Below, in pieces: positions 52,224 through 60,434 of a stretch of 64,000 nt of DNA (position 1 is the stretch's first letter; each line of letters begins with the position of its first letter). The stretch comes from CAYWFU01 sp964457585. GTDB lineage: Bacteria > JACRDZ01. The notes under the pieces were generated by a model. That model made no database searches, was not told the origin of the DNA, and saw only the letters and a list, made by a program, of their open reading frames with translations. The position numbers and the translations under genes are program-made. The stretch spans positions 66,336 to 130,335 of the forward strand of contig CAYWFU010000002.1 in NCBI GenBank assembly GCA_964457585.1, written 5' to 3'.

Positions 52224-52293
52224 GGAAGTGCCAAGAATCCCCTGCAGTTTACTGCAGGGATGAATTGGCACAAATATAAATAATAAATAATTC
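52224..52293. repeat. Inverted copy of the 15.5-kb hairpin element
   Basis: GTGCCAA at 52228 and TTGGCAC ending at 52271 enclose CCTGCAG..CTGCAGG. The AT-rich flank to 52293 matches the flank of the copy at 15453-15548 in reverse complement. It is shorter than that copy because the inner stem differs. Confidence 0.75.
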
Positions 52294-52459
52294 CTATTAA
52301 ATTTATTGCAGTTACAGCAAAAGTATATTTTTGATTATTAAGAAGTTCATTTAAAATAAATGGAGGTAATATATTTTCTATTTTTTTTGCATTTTCTATG
52401 CTAACGATAGAACTGGTGTCATAATATAAATTATATGAAGTTGCGTTATCAACAGGATC
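52289..52459 (-). pseudogene. Fibronectin type III-like domain fragment
   Basis: On the minus strand the frame reads DPVDNATSYNLYYDTSSIV, continues to ENILPPFILNELLNNQKYTF and ends AVTAINLIGI. This fits the FN3 pattern Y.LYY.TS.......L....YTF.V.A.N. A stop precedes it and a dispersed repeat cuts it off, so it is a leftover from a lost surface protein. Confidence 0.5.
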
Positions 52460-52510
52460 CTATAATAATGAAACTTTTAAAATAATCTCTTATTTTTCAT
52501 TAATTCTCCT

Positions 52511-52969
52511 CTATTTTTTTTCTAGAGCTTTTTTTACATTTTCAAAATCTTTCCTGATTCTTTCCTTTATAAAACTTTCCATTTCTTTTTTATGACATGC
52601 ACCACAATCGCTTGTTGGAGCAGTTTTAAATTTCTTTTTATTATTTTGATGACATCCTTTGCACTTGGTATGATAAGATTCTTTAAGATCAAGAGGAAAC
52701 TCTTTTTTTATTGATTCTATAAGTTCTTTGGGATAATGACATGAGGAGCACCTACTTGGAGCCTGCTCAGGTGTTTTTTTAAGTTCATGATGACATTCAT
52801 TGCAAGCAAAACCCAATCCGTTTTCTTTATCTAAATGATAATTATGATCAAAATATACAGGAGGAACCTTTTTTTGAATTGTATCTATTGTAATAAAATA
52901 TGCAGAACATAAAGAAGGTAAAGAAATAAACAGTATTCCAGCTAAAAAAATAATATATAACTTTTTCAT
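52511..52969 (-). CDS. Exported tetrahaem c-type cytochrome
   Basis: 152 residues from the ATG at 52969, chosen for GGAGGG just upstream. A signal peptide (KLYIIFLAGILFISLPSLCSA) is followed by four CxxCH haem sites: CNECH, CSSCH, CKGCH and CGACH. Extra histidines (FDHNYHL, HHELKK, SYHTK) can serve as distal ligands. It resembles class III/cytochrome c7 proteins that carry electrons in the periplasm of anaerobes. Single gene with its own promoter. Confidence 0.88.
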   Translation of the reverse strand: MKKLYIIFLAGILFISLPSLCSAYFITIDTIQKKVPPVYFDHNYHLDKENGLGFACNECHHELKKTPEQAPSRCSSCHYPKELIESIKKEFPLDLKESYHTKCKGCHQNNKKKFKTAPTSDCGACHKKEMESFIKERIRKDFENVKKALEKK

Positions 52970-53003
52970 AATTCCCTCCATGATTTTCAATTTGGTTATG
53001 TTA

Positions 53004-53033
53004 ATAATATCAACTCTAATTTTAACTTGTCAA
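53004..53033 (-). promoter_or_regulatory. Promoter of the cytochrome gene
   Basis: On the minus strand TTGACA (53033-53028) and TATTAT (53009-53004) are 18 bases apart, about 35 bases before the start codon. Confidence 0.55.
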
Positions 53034-53069
53034 GGGATTTTTTTTTAAAAAGAAATTGATAAATTTCTC

Positions 53070-53200
53070 TTGACATTTTTTATCAATTTATGTTTTAATA
53101 TTCAAACTTTTCTCTATTTCAGAGGATATATTTTTTGGAGGTTGTAAAAATGTTTGTTGCAGGTAAAAAATTTGATTTAGTAATTGTATTGCTGTTCTAA
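53070..53200 (+). other. Promoter-like sequence and a 16-codon open frame
   Basis: TTGACA (53070-53075) stands 18 bases before TTTAAT (53094-53099), which is preceded by TG. Downstream, GGAGG at 53137-53141 precedes ATG 53150, which reads MFVAGKKFDLVIVLLF and stops at 53200. The signals look real but the product is tiny: a leader peptide, or the start of a lost gene. The rest of 53201-53370 shows nothing recognisable. Confidence 0.35.
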
Positions 53201-53380
53201 TCCATTTTATGTGCTAATATTTGACTTTTATAAATAAATGTACTAAACTTAATTTATTAAATATATTATTACTCTGCTAGAAATCCATATAAAAATAACT
53301 TTTTAATTTTAGAAAATGTTGTATACCTTAATTTTTATAAAGTTATATTTAAAATAAATATTTAAATATTTATTAAAAAG

Positions 53381-53389
53381 TGATATAAT
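53381..53389 (+). promoter_or_regulatory. Extended -10 box before the DUF5752-like gene
   Basis: TGATATAAT, the same extended -10 word seen before the aro operon and the TumE-type pair. No good -35 is visible. It lies 71 bases before the start codon. Confidence 0.45.
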
Positions 53390-53459
53390 TATTTCACAAA
53401 AACAGATTATATAGATTTAAAATATATTTATATAATCATTAATTTCAGGAGGGAAAGAG

Positions 53460-53840
53460 ATGGAAAGTACAATTAAAGGAGTTGCAAGATTATTGGAAAA
53501 TGTTTCAGAGCCTAATTATTTTTGGTTAGCCAACGGTGAAAGATTGAAAAATTTAGAAGATTTAGCCAGCGCATTGGAAAAAATTTCGAATGAAATTTTT
53601 TCTCATCATGTAAATGAAAATAAAAATGATTTTTGCTGCTGGATAAAAGATTGTATTGGCGATATTCTTTTAGTCGAGACACTTGCACCTGTAAAGTCAA
53701 AAACAGAAGCAGCAAAAAAAATTAAAGAACGCATTAAACAATTGCATAGCAATCTAAATGATAAATCTAAAGATACAGCTCCAAAAAAGGTAAACACAAA
53801 AGCTTCTGATCAAGCAGCAAAAGCTAAAAAAAAGAAATAG
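53460..53840 (+). CDS. DUF5752-like small protein with Lys-rich tail
   Basis: 126 residues. The core NYFWLANGERLKNLEDLASALEKISNEIFSHHVNENKNDFCCWIKDCIGD matches a recurring domain (YF.L.....L..L..L..AL......F..HV...KNDF..WI.D..GD) that I associate with DUF5752. The last 35 residues are basic and low-complexity (KKVNTKASDQAAKAKKKK), suggesting nucleic-acid contact. Function is unknown. A GGAGGGAAAGAG ribosome site precedes it. Confidence 0.65.
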   Translation: MESTIKGVARLLENVSEPNYFWLANGERLKNLEDLASALEKISNEIFSHHVNENKNDFCCWIKDCIGDILLVETLAPVKSKTEAAKKIKERIKQLHSNLNDKSKDTAPKKVNTKASDQAAKAKKKK

Positions 53841-53938
53841 AAAGCTTATGAGGTAAGCTGGTTATAAAAGTTTTATAGCAATCAAACAGAGAAGAAGTAT
53901 TTGCGAATTTAAGTGTCAATTAATACCTGAAGTCTGTA

Positions 53939-54592
53939 TTAAACCTCTGCATATTGATTCAGATAATAATTGCAATATTCCTGCAAAAAACATATCTGAC
54001 ATTTTGGTTTACGGGCAATACATATATTTCTTCCATGTTCTATTAAATAATAAGAAAATTTTAACCATTCTTTTTTAGGAATCAATTTCATTAAATCAAT
54101 TTCAATTTTTTCCGGATTGCTTTCTTTGGTTAGACCCAATCGTTCTGATAATCTTTTTACATGAGTATCAACAGGTATGCCGACTGATATATTAAATGCG
54201 TTCCCAAGTACAATATTGGCAGTCTTTCTGCCTACACCAGGCAGGGAAATCAGTTCTGACATGGTCTGCGGAACTTTGCCGTTATATTTATCACTTAGAA
54301 TTTTACACAGGTTTATTATATTTTTGGCTTTATTATGGAAAAAACCTGTAGAGCGAATATCCTGTTCAAATTCACTAATATAGGCATTAGAATAATCTTC
54401 TATTTTTTTATATTTTCTAAATAAATTCTTAGTGACTTTATTTACCATGATATCAGTACATTGAGCAGAAAGTATTGTAGCGATTAATAGTTCCAGAGGA
54501 TTATTGTAATCTAGAGCTATTTTAGCTTCAGGATAATTTTTTTTGAGAAGTTTTATAATTTCTGATATTTTTGAGATCATTGGAGAAAGCAT
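53939..54592 (-). CDS. nth: Endonuclease III
   Basis: 217 residues. The helix-hairpin-helix is LISLPGVGRKTANIVLG with the catalytic lysine; the catalytic aspartate is in VDTHVKRLSERLG; the 4Fe-4S site is C-x6-C-x2-C-x5-C in CIARKPKCQICFLQEYC. It removes oxidised pyrimidines from DNA. It starts four bases after the fbp stop and is the last gene of the trpS-fbp-nth run. Confidence 0.95.
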   Translation of the reverse strand: MLSPMISKISEIIKLLKKNYPEAKIALDYNNPLELLIATILSAQCTDIMVNKVTKNLFRKYKKIEDYSNAYISEFEQDIRSTGFFHNKAKNIINLCKILSDKYNGKVPQTMSELISLPGVGRKTANIVLGNAFNISVGIPVDTHVKRLSERLGLTKESNPEKIEIDLMKLIPKKEWLKFSYYLIEHGRNICIARKPKCQICFLQEYCNYYLNQYAEV

Positions 54593-54596
54593 TTAT

Positions 54597-55613
54597 TTAA
54601 TTAGAACTTTCTTTTTTTAAAAATTCCATTGCAAATTCCATTGTTTTTTTACTGCCTATAAAAAGAGGCGTTCGTTCATGAAGTTCTTTAGGTTGTATTT
54701 CAAGTATCCTTTGTTCTCCATTTGTTGCCATTCCGCCGGCAAGTTCAGCAATAAATGATAATGGTGCAGCTTCACATAGGTATCGCAGTTTACCATTTGG
54801 TGATTTTTTATCAGCAGGATACATAAAAATACCACCTTTAAGCAATGTGCGGTGAAAATCAGCAACTAGTGAGCCAATATATCTTGCTGAATATGGACGG
54901 CCTGTTTCCTTATCCTGTTCCTTATAATAATCAATTAATTTCTGTTGAGCTTTGCTCCATAAATTATAATTACCTTCATTAGTGCTAAAGATTTTACCTG
55001 TTTCTGGCATTTTCATATCCGGATGAGATAATAAAAATTCACCTACACTTGGGTCAAGAGTAAATCCATATACACCTATATCATGTGTTCCATATACTAA
55101 AATAGTACCTGATCCATAAATTATATAACCTGATGCAATCTGTTCTGATCCTTTGCGCAATATATCTTCTATACTTCCAATTTCACCTGTGCTGACTTTT
55201 TTATATATAGAAAAAATTGTACCTATGCTTGCATTAACATCTATATTGGATGAACCATCAAGAGGATCTATAATTACAGCATAATTGCTTTTATGTAAAG
55301 CATCCGAAACCTTAATAATATCCTCAATTTCTTCTGAAGCCATAACACATACGTGTCCTGAATTACGCAATACATTAAGCAGAGTAGTATTAGCATACTC
55401 ATCCAGTTTTTGGACTTCCTCTCCTTGCACATTGATACAGCCTGTTTTACCAAGAATATTTTCCATTATACCTGCGCGATTAACTTCACGAGAAATTATT
55501 TTTGCTGCAACTAAAATTTCGTTTAAAAGAGATGAAAATTCACCTGAAGCATGGGGATAAATCCTTTGTGCCTGACGAATATGTTGTACTAATGTTAAGC
55601 CTTTTACTTTCAC
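54597..55613 (-). CDS. fbp: Fructose-1,6-bisphosphatase, class I
   Basis: 338 residues of the gluconeogenic enzyme. Metal and phosphate sites are visible in IIDPLDGSSNIDVN and VASEEIEDI-type segment (VMASEEIEDI). RYIGSLVADFHRTLLKGGIFMYP and LRYLCEAAPLSFIAELAGG give the fructose side. Length is normal. Its ATG overlaps the trpS stop by four bases. Confidence 0.95.
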   Translation of the reverse strand: MKVKGLTLVQHIRQAQRIYPHASGEFSSLLNEILVAAKIISREVNRAGIMENILGKTGCINVQGEEVQKLDEYANTTLLNVLRNSGHVCVMASEEIEDIIKVSDALHKSNYAVIIDPLDGSSNIDVNASIGTIFSIYKKVSTGEIGSIEDILRKGSEQIASGYIIYGSGTILVYGTHDIGVYGFTLDPSVGEFLLSHPDMKMPETGKIFSTNEGNYNLWSKAQQKLIDYYKEQDKETGRPYSARYIGSLVADFHRTLLKGGIFMYPADKKSPNGKLRYLCEAAPLSFIAELAGGMATNGEQRILEIQPKELHERTPLFIGSKKTMEFAMEFLKKESSN

Positions 55614-56620
55614 GATATTTCCTCCTTTTTAAAATAATTCATATGCATCACTTCTCTTACTTCATTTATGGTTTCCTGTGCGACTTTTTGTGCTTTTTTA
55701 GTCCCTTCTTTTAATATTTTGTCAACTAGATTTGGGCTATTTTCAAATTTCATTCTTTTTTTTCTAATAGGTTCCAAAAACGCATTTAATGCATTTATTA
55801 ATTTGTTTTTACATGCAACACAACCTATTTTTCCAGCTTTGCATACCTCTGTTAATTCAATTACGAAATCCTTATTAAAAGCTTTATGGTACGCATATAT
55901 TGTACAGATATCAGGATGACCTAAATCAGTAGGATGAATTCGCGCAGGGTCTGTAACAGCTGTTCGGATTAGTTGAGAAACTTTTTCAGGTGTATCAGAT
56001 AAAAATATCGCATTATTTAAACTTTTGCTCATTTTACTATTGCCATCAAGTCCAATCAATCTAGATATTTCACTTACCATTGCTTCTGGTTCAATTAATA
56101 TCGGTTTGTAAAGCTCATTAAATTTTCGTACAATTTTTCTGGTTAATTCAATGTGAGGGACCTGATCCTGTCCAACAGGAACTAAATGAGCTTTAAATAT
56201 ACTGATATCCGCAGCTTGACTTACTGGATAACCTAAAAAACCATACATTAGATCATCATATCCTCTTTCTTTTGCTTCGGTTTTTAATGTGGGATTATGG
56301 CGCAATGTATTAATTGTAGTGAACATTGAATAATACATGGTTAATTCAGCTATTTCAGGTATCATCGATTGAATAAAAATTGTTGAAATTTCAGGATCAA
56401 TTCCGATTGCCAGATAATCCATCGCAACTTCTCTTATATCTCTGCATAAATTTTCTGGTTGTTTAAAATTTGTTGTCAATGCTTGCATATCAGCAATAAT
56501 AACAAATGTATCATATTCATGCTGAAGTTTTACTCTATTTGCCAATGAACCAACATAATGGCCTAAATGTAATCTACCTGTAGGACGGTCTCCTGTTAGT
56601 ATTCGTTTTTTAATACTCAT
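55610..56620 (-). CDS. trpS: Tryptophanyl-tRNA synthetase
   Basis: 336 residues from the ATG at 56620; AGGAGAG lies upstream and the class I start KKRILTGDRPTGRLHLGHYVGSL follows directly. HLGH is the HIGH motif, KMSKSLNNA the KMSKS loop. HIELTRKIVRKFNELY and VACKNKLINALNAF are also typical. It charges tRNA-Trp. Confidence 0.95.
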   Translation of the reverse strand: MSIKKRILTGDRPTGRLHLGHYVGSLANRVKLQHEYDTFVIIADMQALTTNFKQPENLCRDIREVAMDYLAIGIDPEISTIFIQSMIPEIAELTMYYSMFTTINTLRHNPTLKTEAKERGYDDLMYGFLGYPVSQAADISIFKAHLVPVGQDQVPHIELTRKIVRKFNELYKPILIEPEAMVSEISRLIGLDGNSKMSKSLNNAIFLSDTPEKVSQLIRTAVTDPARIHPTDLGHPDICTIYAYHKAFNKDFVIELTEVCKAGKIGCVACKNKLINALNAFLEPIRKKRMKFENSPNLVDKILKEGTKKAQKVAQETINEVREVMHMNYFKKEEIS

Positions 56621-56648
56621 GCACTCTCCTATGATTTTCATAAAATTC

Positions 56649-57119
56649 TCAATGCCCATTAATCTCTTCCAGCGCAGTACGCACATCTTTTTTTACGGTA
56701 TCATTATTATCTTTTTCAAGTGCTTTGATAAGAACCGGAATAGCTTTTTTGCTTTTAATTCTTCCTAGTGCAAGCGCTGAATATCGCCTTGAAATACAAG
56801 TAGTATCCATTAAAATTTCTGATAATGGAGATATTGCACGCTCATCCCCAATTTCACCAAGAGCTCTTATAGCATAATATTTAGCAAATTCATCTTTTAA
56901 AGCATCTATTAATGGCAAAACAGCATCTTTACCAATATTTACAAGATTTTTTTTCGCACTCCATTTTTTCATATGTGTTTCGATTTTTTCTATAGAGTCT
57001 TTCTCTTCATTTATTTTTAGTATTTCAATCTCATTTTTGATAATTTGTTCATCCATAGAAAAAATGAATTGATGGAGACAAAAAAACAAACAAAATAATA
57101 TTATTATTTTTTTTTTCAT
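56649..57119 (-). CDS. Exported HEAT-repeat protein
   Basis: 156 residues with a signal peptide (KIIILFCLFFCLHQFIFSM). Three to four HEAT/PBS-lyase repeats follow: DAVLPLIDALKDEFAKYYAIRALGEIGD, then AISPLSEILMD...RRYSALALGRIKSK and AIPVLIKALEKD. A protein-binding scaffold in the periplasm is likely. It precedes trpS by 28 bases. Confidence 0.82.
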   Translation of the reverse strand: MKKKIIILFCLFFCLHQFIFSMDEQIIKNEIEILKINEEKDSIEKIETHMKKWSAKKNLVNIGKDAVLPLIDALKDEFAKYYAIRALGEIGDERAISPLSEILMDTTCISRRYSALALGRIKSKKAIPVLIKALEKDNNDTVKKDVRTALEEINGH

Positions 57120-57200
57120 CCTGCTTCCTCAAAGAGTATGCTTTAAAATAATTTTTAATTTTAACATATATTTTTTTACAAAACAAGTATAAATCTGGAT

Positions 57201-57241
57201 AATAGAGCGGAAAGAAACAAATTGTATCAATCCGCTCTATT
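57201..57241 (-). terminator. Hairpin after the ArsR/Cys-rich operon
   Basis: AATAGAGCGGA (57201-57211) and TCCGCTCTATT (57231-57241) form a perfect 11-base stem with a 19-base loop, seven bases after the Cys-rich stop in the minus direction. The U-tract is poor, so efficiency is uncertain. Confidence 0.6.
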
Positions 57242-57248
57242 TACTTAA

Positions 57249-57410
57249 TTAGCAACAGAATTTTTTAAGAATTTCACCGCATGAATTATTATTTTTGCCG
57301 CAGTTTTCTAAAATTGCTTTGCAATTTTCTTTTAATTCATCGCCGGTTACTTCAACTTGATAACCATTATCAATTTCTGTTACTTTAATATTGCAACATT
57401 CTTTTTTCAT
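57249..57410 (-). CDS. Small cysteine-rich protein in an ArsR operon
   Basis: 53 residues starting MKKECCNIKVTEIDNG after a strong AAGGGGGTG ribosome site. Seven cysteines: a CC pair near the start, C28 and C36 (in NCKAILENCGK), one in SCGE and a CC pair at the very end. It follows the ArsR gene in the same transcript, with a hairpin after it. A metal or metalloid binding role is likely from the cysteines and the regulator beside it. No family recognised. Confidence 0.65.
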   Translation of the reverse strand: MKKECCNIKVTEIDNGYQVEVTGDELKENCKAILENCGKNNNSCGEILKKFCC

Positions 57411-57469
57411 GATATTCACCCCCTTTCAATTAGATATATATAAATATGTCTATATTAAAAGCAAATTTA

Positions 57470-57751
57470 TCATTTTTCTTTTTCCTTTGAGAATAATGAC
57501 ATGAAATCACAACAACAATTTGAAATACAGCATTTATTTAAAGAATAATATACTTCCTTACCATCTTTTCTATCAGAAACAATTTTTGCTTGTTTTAAAA
57601 TATTTAAGTGATGTGATATGGAAGGCTGTTTCATTTTAAAATGTTCTCCGATATCAGAAACGCACATTTCTTTATCACATAATAATTTCATTATTTTTAT
57701 CCTTGTCGGATCTGACACAGCTTTAAAAAATATTTTGTAATCAAATTGCAT
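57470..57751 (-). CDS. ArsR-family metal(loid)-responsive repressor
   Basis: 93 residues from the ATG at 57751 (GAGG upstream). The winged helix has FFKAVSDPTRIKIMKLL, MCVSDIGEHFKMKQPSISHHLNILKQAKIV and GKEVYYSLN. The C-terminus has CCISNCCCDFMS, a dense cysteine cluster, plus C in KLLCDKEMC, so a thiophilic ligand is likely. It controls at least the Cys-rich peptide gene downstream. Confidence 0.88.
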   Translation of the reverse strand: MQFDYKIFFKAVSDPTRIKIMKLLCDKEMCVSDIGEHFKMKQPSISHHLNILKQAKIVSDRKDGKEVYYSLNKCCISNCCCDFMSLFSKEKEK

Positions 57752-57800
57752 AAATACCTCTTTGGACAAAACATATATTAACATATTGAAATACATCTAT

Positions 57801-57829
57801 ATATTATGATATATTTTATTGTTTGTCAA
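57801..57829 (-). promoter_or_regulatory. Promoter of the ArsR/Cys-rich operon
   Basis: Minus strand: TTGACA (57829-57824), 17 bases, TAATAT (57806-57801). The same hexamers and spacing occur before the other ArsR gene at 20960. AT-rich inverted words downstream (ATATATAGATG..CAATATGTTAATATATG) may be the operator. Confidence 0.65.
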
Positions 57830-57845
57830 GTAATATAAATCTTCA

Positions 57846-59261
57846 TTACATTTCTTCTTTTCCTTTTAATTCATTTACATTTTGCTGCCATATTTTTTCT
57901 TTTAAAATTTTTGAATTTTTTTCTTCCATTTCTTTTTTTATTTTTTCATTTTTTCCGCAATCAATAATTTTTTCTTTTTGCCAGTTTTCAAGTTTAAATT
58001 TACTTTCATGGCACACAAAACCTCTATCTAAATCAACAGGAACGTCATACCCATCCCATATAGTACTGATATTGTTTTTTTTCTGATTTAATTCTTTTGT
58101 GGTTTGTTCTCCCCACCAGTTATAACCAGGGTTTAAGGTTTTGTATTTATTATCGCCTCTTCTTTGATAAGAGTCTATGCTGGTTTTATAGAATTTAATA
58201 TTATAATTGAGGTTATCAAAATTATTCCGGCTTATTTCTGCAGAATTTAAAATAGTTTCAATGCCAATAGAATTATTATAGATATTATTATTAGTAATTT
58301 TAGAATTGCCTGCAAGATACAAACTTATTCCAACCTGGTTGTCAATTAAATCATTATTTTCTATAATATATTGACTCCATGTTTTACCTGATATCGCAGT
58401 TTTATTTTTAGTAAATAAACAGTTTTTTATAAAAGAATTTGTCATCATTTTTGTTAAAATACCATAGTCATTATCTTTAAATGTGCAATTATCAACTACT
58501 ATCCCTGCACTTTGTGAAATAAAAATTCCATATCTGTTTTTTTCAAAATTATTAAAAGATGAAAGTGGATTAGATTGAGGCCTTACTGCAAGTATTCCTG
58601 CTTCATTTTCAAAAAAATTATTTTCAAAAATTGCAGGCAATGAACCTTCTGCATAGGATAATCCATAATTCTTATTACCTTCGATTATATTTTTTATAAT
58701 TAATGGGGTAGAACCATTTGAACACTTAATGCCATTTGTATTATTTTTAATAAGATTTTCTTGAATTATTGGATAGCATTCCTTGAGGGTTTCTACACCT
58801 GTAGAACAGTTAATAATTAAATTATTGCTGATAAGAGGTGAAGATTTCTCGCATTTAATGGCAACTTTGCCATATTGAATTTTGCAATATTGTATTTTAC
58901 TGCTGTCAGATGATTCTAGAAAATATATTCCCTCCCATGTATTGGGTAAAGGAATATTGGCATCAAATTCTATTATCTGATCTTTTGTCCCGCAGGCTAT
59001 TAGATTCCCTTCTACCTGAATAACAGGAATATTATTAGATTTTTTTTTAAGAATTATTTTTGAACCAGGTAAAATTGTCAGAGTTGCGCCTTTTTGAATA
59101 GCTACTCCGTTGTCAAGCGTAATATTTCCCTGCCATGTAGTGTCAAAAGATATAAGAGTAAGAGGTTGAGGTTCTGTAGCAGCAAAGATAATGTCTGCAT
59201 AAAAAAATATATTTAAAAGAATTAAAATATAAAATTTTTTTCTCATATTTGCATTTTTCAT
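57846..59261 (-). CDS. Exported right-handed beta-helix protein
   Basis: 471 residues with a signal peptide (MRKKFYILILLNIFFYADIIFA). From about residue 110 to 370 parallel beta-helix rungs recur, each with an N-rich turn (for example ISNNLIINCSTGVETL, FENNFFENEAGILAV, ITNNNIYNNSIGIE), the NosD/PbH1 type. It ends with a charged coiled tail. Such helices bind or cut polysaccharides, but I see no catalytic set. A second possible start lies 15 bases inside. Confidence 0.82.
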   Translation of the reverse strand: MKNANMRKKFYILILLNIFFYADIIFAATEPQPLTLISFDTTWQGNITLDNGVAIQKGATLTILPGSKIILKKKSNNIPVIQVEGNLIACGTKDQIIEFDANIPLPNTWEGIYFLESSDSSKIQYCKIQYGKVAIKCEKSSPLISNNLIINCSTGVETLKECYPIIQENLIKNNTNGIKCSNGSTPLIIKNIIEGNKNYGLSYAEGSLPAIFENNFFENEAGILAVRPQSNPLSSFNNFEKNRYGIFISQSAGIVVDNCTFKDNDYGILTKMMTNSFIKNCLFTKNKTAISGKTWSQYIIENNDLIDNQVGISLYLAGNSKITNNNIYNNSIGIETILNSAEISRNNFDNLNYNIKFYKTSIDSYQRRGDNKYKTLNPGYNWWGEQTTKELNQKKNNISTIWDGYDVPVDLDRGFVCHESKFKLENWQKEKIIDCGKNEKIKKEMEEKNSKILKEKIWQQNVNELKGKEEM

Positions 59262-59320
59262 AACATTTTTTCAGGAATATATTCCCAATAAGTTATACAA
59301 TTTTTATAAGTTTGTCAAGG

Positions 59321-60430
59321 TTAAGTTTTTTTAAATATTTGTGAATATTGCATATCTCCCTTAATTAAACCGATTATAATATTACTTAAATTTTCGTTCT
59401 TTATCAGCATTTTATAGGAAAACCATGGCCACGTATAAGTTAAGCGGTTTAATCTTCTTGCATAAATTAAATCTTGCATTATTTCTGAATGAATCCTATC
59501 TGAATATAAAGTGAGTTCACATTCTCCCTTTAAGTAGCCAATAATTGTTTCAGCAGCTATTTCAGCGCTTTTTATGGCATAATAAATACCTTCTCCCAGG
59601 AAAGGGTCTGCAAGTCCGCCAGCATCACCTGCTAATAAAACACGTTTGAATGTCAGCGGATATTTTTTCCCTCCAAGAGGAATAAGATGAGCTTTTAGAG
59701 ATATGTCTGAATTATTATCAAGCAATTTCTGTTTGTTTATAAATTTGAGTAAATTCTTTTTTAGATTTTTTGAATTTATATTATAAGAATAAGCTCCAAC
59801 AGAAAAATAGTTTTTTTTAGGAAAAATCCATGCATATCCTTCTTTAATATCTCCAAAATCCATTATAACCGGATGAGAATAATTATCCATCTTTTTTTGA
59901 GGGATTTTTATTTCTGCTTCCCAGGCGATTCCTTTTTCAATACTGTTTCCAAGCCCTGTTTTGCGTGCTATTAAACTATTTACTCCATCTGCGCCGATAA
60001 GTATTTCTGCGCTATAAATATTTTTAGCAGTAGTTATTTCGACATGAGTATCCTTAATTATAAAATTCAAAATAGGTTCGGATTCATGTAAATCCGCACC
60101 CATTTCTTTGGCTTTATCTGCAAGCATATAATCCATATCAGCCCGATTAATAGTCCAGCAGATTTTTTCTTTAGTTTTTTTTATAATTGAGTGAGAAGAG
60201 CGATAACTTATAATAGCTGTATCAATTGCACAATCAAATTTATTTTCAGGTATTAAAGATCCTATAAGTTTTTTGGTTTTTAAGGTAATACCGCCAGCGC
60301 ATGTTTTATTTCTGGGAAGAGAATGTTTTTCCAGAAGAAGGACGGAAATCCCCACAGATGCTAATTTATAAGCTAAAATTGTTCCTGCAGGACCGGCTCC
60401 TGCAATTGCTACTTTGTATTTTAAATTCAT
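59321..60430 (-). CDS. Geranylgeranyl-reductase-family FAD oxidoreductase
   Basis: 369 residues. FAD fold VAIAGAGPAGTILAYKLASVG, then LLLEKHSLPRNKTCAGGIT (the family cysteine near residue 45), LIGADGVNSLIARKTGL and VLLAGDAGGLADPFLGEGIYYAIKSA. Members reduce isoprenoid double bonds in lipids or quinones. With ispD in the window a role in polyprenyl saturation is possible but not shown. It starts four bases after rng. Confidence 0.88.
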   Translation of the reverse strand: MNLKYKVAIAGAGPAGTILAYKLASVGISVLLLEKHSLPRNKTCAGGITLKTKKLIGSLIPENKFDCAIDTAIISYRSSHSIIKKTKEKICWTINRADMDYMLADKAKEMGADLHESEPILNFIIKDTHVEITTAKNIYSAEILIGADGVNSLIARKTGLGNSIEKGIAWEAEIKIPQKKMDNYSHPVIMDFGDIKEGYAWIFPKKNYFSVGAYSYNINSKNLKKNLLKFINKQKLLDNNSDISLKAHLIPLGGKKYPLTFKRVLLAGDAGGLADPFLGEGIYYAIKSAEIAAETIIGYLKGECELTLYSDRIHSEIMQDLIYARRLNRLTYTWPWFSYKMLIKNENLSNIIIGLIKGDMQYSQIFKKT

Positions 60431-60434
60431 AGTG

